A DNA stretch of 64,000 nucleotides from Sporosarcina sp. NCCP-2716. GTDB lineage: Bacteria; Bacillota; Bacilli; Bacillales_A; Planococcaceae. The notes beneath the pieces were generated by a model that saw only the letters and a list, made by a program, of their open reading frames with translations, had not been told where the DNA came from and searched no databases. Below, one piece after another: positions 26,443 to 34,147 of this stretch. The stretch lies in contig NZ_BRCF01000004.1 of NCBI RefSeq assembly GCF_023707985.1, positions 1 to 64,000 on the forward strand, written 5' to 3'. Position numbers and translations under genes: made by a program. The stretch's first letter is position 1; each line of letters begins with the position of its first letter.

Positions 26443-26450
26443 GCGTTCTA

Positions 26451-27644
26451 CTATGCGTATACCGGGATGGAGCGCTCGAGCAGCCGGGCCAGTTCGTCGG
26501 CAGTGATGAGCTTGGCTCCGCCGCCCTGAACTGTCGATGCGGAGCCGCCGCCTTTGCCTTCGATGGCCGGCAGCGCGATCGACGAAGCCGTCCGGAGATC
26601 CGTTTTCAGCGCAGCGGTACGTGAGACGACGAACTGGAGTTTGTCCGACGTCTCCGATACGAGGATGACGATTGCCTGCTCGCGGACCGCAAGTGTCTTC
26701 TTCGCCAATTTCTGAAGTTCCTGCATCGAATAGCCGTCATAGGTCTGCCGGATGATTCCTGATTTCCGGCCTGCCAGGCTCGCCGCTTCCCGGTCGAGCA
26801 GTTCCTCTTTTGCCGCTTCCAGCTGTTTTTCAAGGGAATGCGCGGTCTCCAGCAGCTGCTCTGCGGCAGATGCTGTCTGCTTCAGCGGAGCGCTCAGCAG
26901 CTGGGCCGTCTTCGTGAGTTCCCCGTGGACAGTGCCGAGCTGGTCGAGGACACGTCCTCCGCAGACGAAGTGGACACGTGTGTTCTTCTTCTGCTTTTCC
27001 ACAGACAGGATTTTCAGGGCAGCGACCTGTCCGGTGGATGCCGGATGGGTGCCGCCACAGCCGTTCGTGTCGAAGTCCGGGATGATGACCAGCCGGATCT
27101 CTTCCTCTACACTGACGTCTTTGCGTAAGTTGTATTGACCGAGCTCCTCTTTCGTGACCCACTTTGTCCCGATCGGCCGGTTTTCAAGGATCACCTGATT
27201 GGCGAGCGCTTCGGCAGCCGCCAGTTCGTCCGCCGTGACATCTGCCGCGGCCAGATCGATGGTGACGATTTCCTGCCCCAAGTGGAAACTGATAGTCGTA
27301 TAGCCGAACAGTTCGACGAACGCTGCGGTCAGGATATGCTGGCCGGTATGCTGCTGCATATGATCGAACCTTCTCGCCCAGTCGACCGTGCCGGTCACCG
27401 CAGTCCCTGTCCCTAGCGGCCGTTCCAAGTAATGGCGGACTTCACCGCCGGTTTCCTCGACATCGGTGACAGCTGAGCCGCTGAGATCTCCTGTATCGTG
27501 CGGCTGCCCGCCGCCAGTCGGGTAAAAAGCGGTATTCTCGAGCACGGCGAAGGGACGCCCCTGCTCATCCGTTCCCTCACGGATCACAGTGCTCGTAAAG
27601 CTCGTCCGGTATGGATCCTTATAATACAGCCGTTCCTGCAACAT
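26451..27644 (-). CDS. AlaX-type alanyl-tRNA editing protein with DHHA1 domain
   Basis: A 397-residue protein like the large (AlaX-L) stand-alone editing domains. The zinc site is visible as HMQQHTGQHIL (HxxxH) and CGGTHPASTGQ (Cys and His). The DHHA1 domain at the C-terminus carries GKGGGSASTVQGGG. It lacks the aminoacylation domain of AlaRS, so it should hydrolyse mischarged Ser- or Gly-tRNA(Ala) in trans. A coiled-coil stretch (about 255-290) links the two domains. It is monocistronic. Confidence 0.9.
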   Translation of the reverse strand: MLQERLYYKDPYRTSFTSTVIREGTDEQGRPFAVLENTAFYPTGGGQPHDTGDLSGSAVTDVEETGGEVRHYLERPLGTGTAVTGTVDWARRFDHMQQHTGQHILTAAFVELFGYTTISFHLGQEIVTIDLAAADVTADELAAAEALANQVILENRPIGTKWVTKEELGQYNLRKDVSVEEEIRLVIIPDFDTNGCGGTHPASTGQVAALKILSVEKQKKNTRVHFVCGGRVLDQLGTVHGELTKTAQLLSAPLKQTASAAEQLLETAHSLEKQLEAAKEELLDREAASLAGRKSGIIRQTYDGYSMQELQKLAKKTLAVREQAIVILVSETSDKLQFVVSRTAALKTDLRTASSIALPAIEGKGGGSASTVQGGGAKLITADELARLLERSIPVYA

Positions 27645-27750
27645 CGGAAAAACCCCTTTTCAAGTCGATTGTGTCTTCTATTTTACGGGGTTGCCCGGTC
27701 AGTTGCAAAGGCTCGGTCCCGGGTCATCGGAACACTTATTCCCCGGGAAA

Positions 27751-27783
27751 TAAAAGACACAGGGACTGGAGTTCCCTGTGTCT
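27751..27783 (-). terminator. terminator of the DUF3243/27794 unit
   Basis: AGACACAGGGA/TCCCTGTGTCT stem with a 7-base loop and TTTTATTT on the minus strand. Confidence 0.85.
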
Positions 27784-27793
27784 GCTGTGGTCA

Positions 27794-28036
27794 TTACCGA
27801 CCTTCAAATTCCTCTTCCGATTGCGAGTTGTCTTTTGTCTCACGGTGGTTTACCTGCTTCTCATCGTCCCAATCGAGCTTGGCGTCTTCCATCGGAATAG
27901 CATCGACGGTCTGCATGTCCTCATGCATGTCGAAGAGGGATTCCTTATCGGTCTTGATGCCTTCCGGATTGTCCATGTATGGTTCGATGACATCTTTCCG
28001 GTCATCGGCTGTGAACGGCTTTTTCTTCTCTTCCAT
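27794..28036 (-). CDS. small acidic hydrophilic protein, unknown
   Basis: An 80-residue, very polar protein rich in Glu, Asp and Lys, with no hydrophobic core (MEEKKKPFTADDRKDVIEPY at its start). It is probably intrinsically disordered. AAGGAGGGC precedes ATG. It lies 23 bases after the DUF3243 gene, in one operon with a SigB-like promoter, so a general-stress role is plausible. I recognise no family. Confidence 0.65.
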   Translation of the reverse strand: MEEKKKPFTADDRKDVIEPYMDNPEGIKTDKESLFDMHEDMQTVDAIPMEDAKLDWDDEKQVNHRETKDNSQSEEEFEGR

Positions 28037-28059
28037 GGGGCTTGCCCTCCTTATAGGAG

Positions 28060-28365
28060 TTACTCCGCTTTGACGAGTTTCAGCAATAGGCTGGACAGTG
28101 CTTTCTGTTCGTCTTTGTCTCCGACTTTCCAGAGTTCCTGCAGGACGTTCTGCTCGCGGTTCTTCGGTTCTTCGTGTTTCGCGAGGTAGCTTGCCACCAG
28201 CTCAGTCGCCTTTGCCAGCTGGTTATCACTCAGCCCTAACTTTTCACCTTTTGCCACCTGGTCTGCCAAATACGACTTGAAACGGTTGAAGTTGTTCAGG
28301 ATGTCCTCTTTCTTCTCACTGTCCATGTTCTGCAATTCGCTTTCCACCTTGCCTTTAACGTCCAT
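28060..28365 (-). CDS. DUF3243 family protein (YmfJ-like)
   Basis: A 101-residue helical cytoplasmic protein. The segments GEKLGLSDNQLAKA, VASYLAKHEEPKNREQNVL and ELWKVGDKDEQKALSSLLLK follow the DUF3243/YmfJ pattern of Bacillales. Compared with YmfJ it has about 20 extra N-terminal residues. ATG 28365 is preferred, 11 bases after AAGGAG; a GTG at 28377 overlaps that site. First gene of a two-gene unit. Function unknown. Confidence 0.75.
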   Translation of the reverse strand: MDVKGKVESELQNMDSEKKEDILNNFNRFKSYLADQVAKGEKLGLSDNQLAKATELVASYLAKHEEPKNREQNVLQELWKVGDKDEQKALSSLLLKLVKAE

Positions 28366-28400
28366 CCAAGCGTTCACTCCTTTTAGTTGATACTAACAGT

Positions 28401-28425
28401 ATTCACCTAACTCGAAAAACTAAAC
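28401..28425 (-). promoter_or_regulatory. SigB-like promoter of the DUF3243 unit
   Basis: Minus-strand GTTTAG, 13-base spacer, GTGAAT: one mismatch in each box from GTTTAA-N12-14-GGGWAW. It is divergent from the promoter at 28440. Confidence 0.45.
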
Positions 28426-28439
28426 CTTCCCGCAAATTG

Positions 28440-28466
28440 GTTTCTAATCCGCGCAGTTCGGGGAAT
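28440..28466 (+). promoter_or_regulatory. SigB-like promoter of the YflT-like gene
   Basis: GTTTCT, 15-base spacer, GGGAAT followed by A. The -10 is good, the -35 moderate and the spacer one base long. Confidence 0.4.
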
Positions 28467-28519
28467 ACTTACAGTAATGGCAGCTGGACTTTAAAATTTG
28501 AAAGGAAGTGAAGGAAGCC

Positions 28520-29026
28520 ATGAAACGGAAACGGTATGTCGGCACGTTCCAGTCAAGCGACGTCGTGCTGGCCAAGATCACAGAGCTGAAATCGCTCGGA
28601 TACACGAAAGACGAAATTTTCGCGGTTTCGAATACCGAGGACAACGACCGCGAGCTGGAAGACCAGACGGATATCGTCCTGCCGACACGCGAACAGGACG
28701 GTTGGCTCGCCCGTATGAAGTTCCTATTCACGGACACAGAGCCTGCAAAAGAGGCGTTCGACCAGCTCGGGTTCAACGAGCAGCAGACACAGGCGTTTTA
28801 CAATGAAGTCAAAGACGGCGGCGTCGCCCTGTTCGTGATGGATGACCCGGACACACCAAGACACCATGACCCGGCAGGCACGCAGACGGGCAAATCAGCG
28901 CCTTCACCATTCGACAGTGAAGGGGAAGTGACGAACAGCGGAGTCCCGCTCGAAAATGCGGAGGAAGACATCCAGGCAGAAGAAAACGCCGGCCGCTACC
29001 CGCGGATCAACACCAATCACTTATGA
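28520..29026 (+). CDS. general stress protein, YflT/GSP17M family
   Basis: A 168-residue soluble protein. Residues 1-100 form the heat-induced stress protein YflT domain (RYVGTFQSSDVVLAKITELK, then GYTKDEIFAVSNTED and LFVMDDP). The rest is a disordered acidic tail (GEVTNSGVPLENAEEDIQAE). ATG at 28520 is preceded by GGAAGTGAAGGAAG; a GTG lies 12 bases upstream. A SigB-like promoter fits the known SigB control of this family in Bacillus. Confidence 0.85.
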   Translation: MKRKRYVGTFQSSDVVLAKITELKSLGYTKDEIFAVSNTEDNDRELEDQTDIVLPTREQDGWLARMKFLFTDTEPAKEAFDQLGFNEQQTQAFYNEVKDGGVALFVMDDPDTPRHHDPAGTQTGKSAPSPFDSEGEVTNSGVPLENAEEDIQAEENAGRYPRINTNHL

Positions 29027-29029
29027 CAG

Positions 29030-29054
29030 ACCGGCTGCCGGAAGGCCGGTTTTC
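29030..29054 (+). terminator. terminator of the YflT-like gene
   Basis: ACCGGC/GCCGGT stem followed by TTTTC. Confidence 0.7.
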
Positions 29055-29060
29055 TTCATC

Positions 29061-29113
29061 AAAAAAAGCTGCACGGCCCATGGACAATCGTCCCTGAGCC
29101 GTGCAGCTCTTTA
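29061..29113 (-). terminator. terminator of csbD-like gene
   Basis: AGCTGCACGG/CCGTGCAGCT stem and a minus-strand run of seven T. Confidence 0.85.
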
Positions 29114-29121
29114 CTTGCGGT

Positions 29122-29310
29122 TCAGCGGCGGTCGCGGTCGTCCTTGAAATTGCCGACTTCCTTCTGTGCTTCGCCTTTGATCTTGTCGAATTTGCCTTCT
29201 GCCTGTTTTCCGATATCACCTGTTGCATTTCCATACTGGTCTTTTGCTTCGCCTTTCACCTTGTTGACGGCGCCTTTGACCTTATCTGAAAAACCGTGAT
29301 CTTCACTCAT
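29122..29310 (-). CDS. CsbD family stress protein
   Basis: A 62-residue, highly charged helical protein with KVKGAVNKVKGEAKDQYGN and KIKGEAQKEVGNFKDD, the repeated K-x-K-G-x-x signature of CsbD. CsbD of Bacillus subtilis is a SigB-controlled protein of unknown action. AGGGAGGTTT precedes ATG. It is transcribed from a consensus SigB promoter at 29345-29370. Confidence 0.92.
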   Translation of the reverse strand: MSEDHGFSDKVKGAVNKVKGEAKDQYGNATGDIGKQAEGKFDKIKGEAQKEVGNFKDDRDRR

Positions 29311-29334
29311 CCGAAAAACCTCCCTGTGCTGTAA

Positions 29335-29397
29335 TAGTAACTTTATACCCCGGCGGCAAGCAGGTTAAACCCGATGCCGATCGGGGTATAGTTACTA
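29335..29397. promoter_or_regulatory. SigB promoter within a long inverted repeat
   Basis: Minus strand: GTTTAA (29370-29365), 14-base spacer, GGGTAT (29350-29345), a consensus SigB promoter for csbD. The plus strand reads GTTAAA (29364-29369), 14 bases, GGGTAT (29384-29389). The outer arms TAGTAACT..ATACCCC and GGGGTATAGTTACTA form an inverted repeat, so the whole block is nearly symmetric around GGTTAAACC. Confidence 0.75.
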
Positions 29398-29400
29398 CCT

Positions 29401-29438
29401 ACTAAGTGTGCGGCAGGCCCTAAGCCTTCACACTTAGT
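29401..29438. other. hairpin of unknown role
   Basis: ACTAAGTGTG/CACACTTAGT perfect 10-bp stem with an inner AGGC/GCCT stem and a CCTAA loop. There is no T-tract on the plus strand. It lies between the divergent SigB block and the gene at 29530. Confidence 0.5.
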
Positions 29439-29529
29439 GAGAAATAGGACGAATCATGTCTATTGAAGACTCTGTATTGTCTGTATACTCATAGATAGAT
29501 AGGGAACTTCATAGCTCGGAGGTGACGGG

Positions 29530-29937
29530 ATGATTCGAAGAGGAAGATTCGCTCGCTGGAAAGGGAACGAGTATGAAATCAGTTCAAGGAACCGGCAGAT
29601 CTATTTGACGACTACGGATGCTGCGGATCTGGATAACGGGTTTTCCCCAATAGGAGGGTCGCATCTGTCGTTTGTCCGGCCGGTCGACATGCGGGAACTC
29701 GACGATGCTTACGAGATCGTTCCATATGCAATCCTGAAGGGCCACCGGTTTGCCATCGAAGGCGCGGACAGCCGGACCGGACTCGTGAAACTCGTCACCC
29801 ATAACCCGTTTGCTGCAAAAAAAGTCGCTGTCCTGCCGTACGGAAGCGACGCCTATATGATTGAACTGCCGCTTTCCGACATCGTTGTGGAGGAGGACCG
29901 GATTCCAATCCTCGGTTTCGAGAACCGCCTGGCGTGA
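29530..29937 (+). CDS. uncharacterised soluble protein
   Basis: A 135-residue beta-rich protein with no signal peptide or membrane segment. Segments such as FARWKGNEYEISSRNRQIYL and KKVAVLPYGSDAYMIELPLS suggest two similar small beta domains. I do not recognise the family. GGAGGTGACGGG precedes ATG. It stands alone, between a structured upstream region and a bidirectional terminator. Confidence 0.6.
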   Translation: MIRRGRFARWKGNEYEISSRNRQIYLTTTDAADLDNGFSPIGGSHLSFVRPVDMRELDDAYEIVPYAILKGHRFAIEGADSRTGLVKLVTHNPFAAKKVAVLPYGSDAYMIELPLSDIVVEEDRIPILGFENRLA

Positions 29938-30007
29938 TTGAGCCAGTTGCGAGGACCCACCGATTTGTCAGCTGCCGACAGATTACAGGCAGCCCGATAG
30001 CCTCATG

Positions 30008-30042
30008 AAAAAACCGTTTCCTTTGCCGGGAAACGGTTTTTT
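30008..30042. terminator. bidirectional terminator
   Basis: AAAAAACCGTTTCC/GGGAAACGGTTTTTT stem between the convergent genes at 29530 and 30052. Confidence 0.88.
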
Positions 30043-30051
30043 CTTGCTTGT

Positions 30052-30231
30052 TTACTTATGTGCCTGTGCCGTCTGGTGGGAAGAGCTGCTGTCTTTGTCT
30101 TTGTCACCGCGCATCGGTGTATTGGCAAAGTCCGAAAACTGCTTCGACATCTTATCCCGTGCATCTTTGTTGCGCATAAGGTAGGCCGCACCGAGACCAA
30201 CTGCTGCAAGAGCTAATTTCTTTCTCATCAT
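30052..30231 (-). CDS. 59-residue membrane-anchored small protein
   Basis: A short gene read on the minus strand: MMRKKLALAAVGLGAAYLMR followed by a charged segment with NKDARDKMSKQFSDF and a Ser/His/Gln-rich tail ending AHK. Residues 5-19 could be a membrane anchor. GAGGAGG lies 6 bases before ATG and both a SigA-like TTGACA and a SigB-like GTTTGA..GGGAAA lie upstream, which supports a real gene. A 68-codon overlapping frame on the same strand has no ribosome site. Its place among stress genes suggests the same regulon. Function unknown. Confidence 0.65.
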   Translation of the reverse strand: MMRKKLALAAVGLGAAYLMRNKDARDKMSKQFSDFANTPMRGDKDKDSSSSHQTAQAHK

Positions 30232-30265
30232 GTATTGCCTCCTCTGGTATAGTCTATTCCTTTAG

Positions 30266-30290
30266 TTTCCCCCATTTTGTCCTGTCAAAC
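30266..30290 (-). promoter_or_regulatory. SigB-like or SigA promoter of the 59-residue gene
   Basis: Minus-strand GTTTGA, 13-base spacer, GGGAAA. The overlapping TTGACA is a perfect SigA -35, but its -10 is weak. Confidence 0.4.
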
Positions 30291-30329
30291 CCGGGATATC
30301 TTATCGGCCGGGCGCTGATATGAATGGTG

Positions 30330-30423
30330 GAGCGCTTGTTGAGTGTGGGGAACGCTTATAAATCTCGTGGAACGCTTATAAAAACAGGGAAGCGCTCATA
30401 AATCCCAAAAAGCGCTCATAAAC
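30330..30423. repeat. degenerate 20-nt tandem repeat, CGCTYATAAA family, about 5 copies
   Basis: Five units of about 20 bases with core CGCTTATAAA or CGCTCATAAA, the first being very degenerate. Same family as the arrays at 48231 and 57298. It fills most of the 316-base gap between the 59-residue gene and the VTC gene; I see no gene in it. Confidence 0.8.
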
Positions 30424-30547
30424 ACACCCCGCACCCCCACACCTCACACCATTCTCACCATTCTCTAATGGAATCATCAGCGGTTTCCCATCTTCGCCCT
30501 GTAAAGTGGATATCACAAGGAAAACGGAAGGAAAGAGGGGGAACACG

Positions 30548-31357
30548 ATGGCGATTGAGATCTTTTGCAGGAAAGAACAGAAATACCTGATCACACGCCG
30601 GCAGTATGAGCAGCTGGTCGAGCAGATCGGCCCGCGCATGCGCAATGACAAAAATGGGAAAGCGGGCAAGTATTCCGTCACGAGCCTGTATTTCGACAGC
30701 CCGGACAAGACGATCTACTACGAGACGAAAAACAAACTGAAGTACCGGCAGAAACTGCGGCTGCGCGTTTACGACGACGCCGATATGGACAGCACCGCGT
30801 TCTTCGAAGTGAAGCAGAAGCATAAGAAGGTCGTGAACAAACGACGCATGCTGCTGCCGCTGAAGGAAGCGTACCGGTATTTGGCGGATGAAGGCAGAAC
30901 GGACCTGTCCGACTACGACACGTCGAACCGGCAAGTCATGAAGGAAATCGATTATTTCCGCCATTATTACAATCTGAAGCCTGAAATGGTCGTCAGCTAC
31001 AGCCGGCACGCGCTGCATGGCGTGACCGACCCTGAATTGCGCATCACGTTCGACTTCGATTTGAGATGCCGGAAAGACGACCTGCACATCGAGCATGGAC
31101 CATATGGCGAGCATTTCATCGACCCCGATCTCGTCGTGCTGGAAGTGAAAGTGGATCATGCCGTACCGCTCTGGCTTGCGCGTATTCTGCAGACGCTGAA
31201 CTGCGAACAGCGCAGCGCATCGAAATTTTGCACGAGTACGGAACTGCTGAGCGGGGATGTGCTGCCGCAAACAGGCTGTTCAGAACCGAAACAACTGGAA
31301 GAACCTATAATTGGAGGAATGGAAGATGGATCAGATCACGAGCTTGTTTACATCTAA
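30548..31357 (+). CDS. VTC-domain polyphosphate polymerase
   Basis: A 269-residue protein with the VTC/CYTH-like tunnel fold. Motifs include CRKEQKYLITRRQYEQL near the start, SVTSLYFDSPDKTIYYET, QKLRLRVYDD, FFEVKQKHKKVVNKRRM, VVSYSRHAL and VVLEVKVDHAVP. The alternating Lys/Arg/Glu residues line the polymer tunnel in yeast Vtc4. It should be cytoplasmic and make polyphosphate or a related polymer. ATG 30548 follows GAGGGGGAACAC. It overlaps the DUF4956 gene by 32 bases; the pair is common in bacteria, often with a CotH kinase, which is absent here. Confidence 0.88.
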   Translation: MAIEIFCRKEQKYLITRRQYEQLVEQIGPRMRNDKNGKAGKYSVTSLYFDSPDKTIYYETKNKLKYRQKLRLRVYDDADMDSTAFFEVKQKHKKVVNKRRMLLPLKEAYRYLADEGRTDLSDYDTSNRQVMKEIDYFRHYYNLKPEMVVSYSRHALHGVTDPELRITFDFDLRCRKDDLHIEHGPYGEHFIDPDLVVLEVKVDHAVPLWLARILQTLNCEQRSASKFCTSTELLSGDVLPQTGCSEPKQLEEPIIGGMEDGSDHELVYI

Positions 31358-32009
31358 TGGAATAGAGGGGGCGCCGACCATCTGGATGAGTCTCATCGCG
31401 ATGGCACTTGCGTTCATCTTAAGTTTAATCATCACGAAAGTATACCAGATCACATTCACAGGAGAGCGCTATTCACAGGCATTCGTCCATACGATCATCA
31501 TGATGAGTGTCGTCGTGTCAGTTGTCATGAACGTCGTCAGCGGCAATGCGGGCGTGGCGTTCGGTCTGTTCGCGGTCTTCTCCCTCATCCGGTTCCGGAG
31601 TGCGGTCACCAACGCGAAGGACATCGCCTATATTTTCTTCGGCCTCTGTGTCGGCATGACAGCAGGGCTGTTCCAGTTTCCGCTCGCCATCGCACTGACA
31701 CTGTTTGCCAGCCTGATTTTCTATCTGCTGTACAAAGTCGATTATGGCAAAGGGAAGGACACGCAGCTGCTGAAAGTGACGGTGCCGGAAAACTTGAACC
31801 ATGAGAGTCTGCTGGATGATATTCTGGAAGAAAAAACGGACTTCTACCAGCTCCGTCAAGTCGAGACGACGAATCTCGGGACAATGATCTTATACACATT
31901 CGCAATCCGCAGCAAAGTGGATACGAAAGACCAAGTGCTGCTCGATGCGATCCGTGAGCGCAATGCCAACTTGAAAGTGTCGCTCTCTTACTTGGAAATG
32001 CGGGACTGA
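31326..32009 (+). CDS. DUF4956 membrane protein
   Basis: A 227-residue protein with about four helices in residues 12-140 (MALAFILSLIITKVYQITF, then SVVVSVVMNVVSGNAGVAFG), and a cytoplasmic C-terminal domain with VETTNLGTMILYTFAIRSK. GLFAVFSLIRFRSAVTNAKD is the signature segment of DUF4956. Translation is coupled to the VTC gene through a 32-base overlap, with TTGGAGGAATGGAAG before ATG. It probably forms a membrane channel or exporter for the VTC product; this is inference. Confidence 0.88.
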   Translation: MDQITSLFTSNGIEGAPTIWMSLIAMALAFILSLIITKVYQITFTGERYSQAFVHTIIMMSVVVSVVMNVVSGNAGVAFGLFAVFSLIRFRSAVTNAKDIAYIFFGLCVGMTAGLFQFPLAIALTLFASLIFYLLYKVDYGKGKDTQLLKVTVPENLNHESLLDDILEEKTDFYQLRQVETTNLGTMILYTFAIRSKVDTKDQVLLDAIRERNANLKVSLSYLEMRD

Positions 32010-32014
32010 CTGAA

Positions 32015-32051
32015 AAACGAACTCACCTCCGATGGCCGGGGGTGAGTTTTT
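32015..32051 (+). terminator. terminator after DUF4956
   Basis: AACTCACC/GGTGAGTT stem with TTTTTG. Confidence 0.8.
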
Positions 32052-32087
32052 GTACGTCTGCGCATATTCGACAGCACAGCGGGTAAC

Positions 32088-32112
32088 TTGTATACTAGTA
32101 CTAACTATACAA
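32088..32112. promoter_or_regulatory. inverted repeat before AI-2E-family gene
   Basis: TTGTATA, 11 bases, TATACAA, 27 bases before the start: a candidate operator overlapping the promoter. Confidence 0.35.
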
Positions 32113-32138
32113 AAAATTGGAGGACTGGAGGCTGCCTC

Positions 32139-33218
32139 GTGACGAAAAAATTATGGTTCCAGACGGGCATCGCCATTTTGCTCGCTTTGCTCATCATCAA
32201 GTTCTTTCTGGAGATCAACTACATCTTTGCGCCGATCGGCATCATCGCCAAAGCGATCATCCTGCCGCTTATCGTCGGCGGTGTGCTGTATTACATGACG
32301 GAGCCGATCCAGCGGTTCCTGGAGAAGCGAAAAGTCCCGAGATGGGGAACGATCCTGATCATCCTGGCTATATTGGCCGGGGGAATCTATGCATTCTCCG
32401 CGCTCGTCTACCCGCCGATTGCCAAGGAAGTCAACAATCTCATCGACAATGGACCTAAAATCACGAGCGAGCTCGTTCACTTTAAGGACTTGGCGCTGGA
32501 ACAGAAGAAGGATCTGCCTCCTCAGGTTGAGGAATCTTTGAACAGTGCGGCGGATAAAATCCAGTCCTATGCCCTGAAATTCGGCGGCTGGGTCGTATCA
32601 TTTATTCAGTCGTTCGTCCAGGCGATCGTTCTCCTGGTGCTCGTACCGTTCTTCTTCATCTTCATGCTGAAGGATCACGAAAAATTAGCGCCGAATATCT
32701 ACAAGTATTTCAGCGGCAAGCGCCGTATGTGGGTCAAGAAAACGATTGAAGATATCGACCACGTGCTCCGCAGCTATATCCAGGGGCAGTTCCTGATCAG
32801 TGCAATCCTTGCGACGATTATCCTGATCGGCTATTGGATCATCGGCCTGCAATATGCACTGCTCATCGCGGTCTTCACGCTGTTCATGAACCTTATCCCG
32901 TTCCTCGGTCCGTGGATTGCGGTCATGCCGGCGATTCTCATAGCGTTCACGCAAGACCCGAAGTTGGTCATCTGGGTGGGGGTCATCACCCTTGCGGCCA
33001 ACCAGATCGACAGCAACTTCATCACCCCGAATATTATGGGGAAATCGCTCGACATCCATCCGCTCACCGTCATCACTCTCCTGCTTGCTGCGGGGAATAT
33101 TGCGGGGTTTGTCGGAATCATCCTGGCCGTCCCTGTGTATGGCGTCGCCAAAGTCATCGTCGCCAACATCTACGCAGCCAGGAGGGAGATCAAAGAGACA
33201 GCGACCAAGACGGTCTGA
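32139..33218 (+). CDS. AI-2E family transporter (PerM/YueF-like)
   Basis: A 359-residue membrane protein with eight helices in the usual 3+5 arrangement and the hydrophilic segment (about 100-160) between them. The signature ILIGYWIIGLQYALLIAVFT, LNLIPFLGPWIAVMPAI and HPLTVITLLLAAGNIAGFVG match this family. Members export autoinducer-2 or act as Na+/H+ antiporters; which applies here cannot be told. GTG 32139 follows GGAGG by seven bases. It is monocistronic. Confidence 0.9.
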   Translation: MTKKLWFQTGIAILLALLIIKFFLEINYIFAPIGIIAKAIILPLIVGGVLYYMTEPIQRFLEKRKVPRWGTILIILAILAGGIYAFSALVYPPIAKEVNNLIDNGPKITSELVHFKDLALEQKKDLPPQVEESLNSAADKIQSYALKFGGWVVSFIQSFVQAIVLLVLVPFFFIFMLKDHEKLAPNIYKYFSGKRRMWVKKTIEDIDHVLRSYIQGQFLISAILATIILIGYWIIGLQYALLIAVFTLFMNLIPFLGPWIAVMPAILIAFTQDPKLVIWVGVITLAANQIDSNFITPNIMGKSLDIHPLTVITLLLAAGNIAGFVGIILAVPVYGVAKVIVANIYAARREIKETATKTV

Positions 33219-33224
33219 TACACA

Positions 33225-33257
33225 GCCTGCATCCACATCCGGATGCAGGCTTTTTTT
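33225..33257 (+). terminator. intrinsic terminator
   Basis: GCCTGCATCC/GGATGCAGGC perfect stem and TTTTTTT. Confidence 0.92.
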
Positions 33258-33324
33258 GACTTCCTTTGGCAGTTGCCCATCCGATAATACAGGCGAACGC
33301 ATAGAGTACTGTGAGGTGGTGAAC

Positions 33325-34143
33325 GTGACTCATCCAGTGAAAACAACGCAAGACCCGGTGCAGATCGAGCGCACCGAATGGAAACGCAGGCAGGTGAAAG
33401 CACGGGCGCAGCAGCTGCTGACGATCATCTCGCCGGTCTTCCTGCTCGCCCTGTGGGAACTGCTGTCGCGCACGGGCGGGCTCGATATCCGGTTTTTCCC
33501 GCCGCCGACAGCGATCGTTACAACGTTTTGGGAAATGCTGCTGAGCGGTGCGATCGCCGAACACGTCGGTGTGTCGCTGTACCGGATCGCCCTCGGTTTC
33601 CTGGCGGGTGTCATCCCGGGAATACTGGTCGGTCTGCTGATGGGCCTGTACACACCGGTCCGGCACTTCGTCTCGCCGCTCGTCATGGCGCTCATGCCGA
33701 TCCCGACGCTTGCCCTGCTGCCGATCATCATCATCCTGTTCGGCATCGGTGATCTGTCGAAGGTCGTCACGATTGCGGGCAGTGTGTTCTTCCCCGTCGT
33801 CATCAATACTGCAGCGGGCGTGCTCAGCATCGACAAGATCTACCTGGACGTCGCGAGCAACTATGGCGCGAGCAAATCGCAGTTCTTCTTCAAAATCGCC
33901 CTTCCCGGTGCGCTGCCTGTCATGCTCGAAGGCATCCAGATGGGGCAGGCGATCGCCCTCCTCACTATCGTCGCAGCTGAAATGATGGGGGCCACGTCCG
34001 GCATCGGGTATCTGATCTGGACGTCCTACAAAGCGTTCCTCTTGCAGAACATGTTTGTCGGGCTCATCATGATTTCGTTCTTCGGCTATGTCTTTTCCCT
34101 GCTGCTGCGCGGACTGCAGAAAAAATTGCTGCCTTGGAGGTGA
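33325..34143 (+). CDS. ABC transporter permease, SsuC/TauC/ThiX type
   Basis: A 272-residue permease with six helices (about 33-50, 80-100, 112-135, 140-160, 205-225, 240-260) and the EAA loop NYGASKSQFFFKIALPGALP. FFPPPTAIVTTFWEML after the first helix is typical of nitrate/sulfonate/taurine and thiamine-precursor importers. The GTG start at 33325 is placed six bases after GAGGTG. First gene of a permease-ATPase-binding protein operon. Confidence 0.9.
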   Translation: MTHPVKTTQDPVQIERTEWKRRQVKARAQQLLTIISPVFLLALWELLSRTGGLDIRFFPPPTAIVTTFWEMLLSGAIAEHVGVSLYRIALGFLAGVIPGILVGLLMGLYTPVRHFVSPLVMALMPIPTLALLPIIIILFGIGDLSKVVTIAGSVFFPVVINTAAGVLSIDKIYLDVASNYGASKSQFFFKIALPGALPVMLEGIQMGQAIALLTIVAAEMMGATSGIGYLIWTSYKAFLLQNMFVGLIMISFFGYVFSLLLRGLQKKLLPWR

Positions 34144-34147
34144 TTAG

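Noticed and set aside
30003-30209. 68-codon minus-strand frame
   Set aside because: No ribosome site and an Arg/His-rich shadow translation; the overlapping 59-codon frame at 30052-30231 has GAGGAGG and a promoter.
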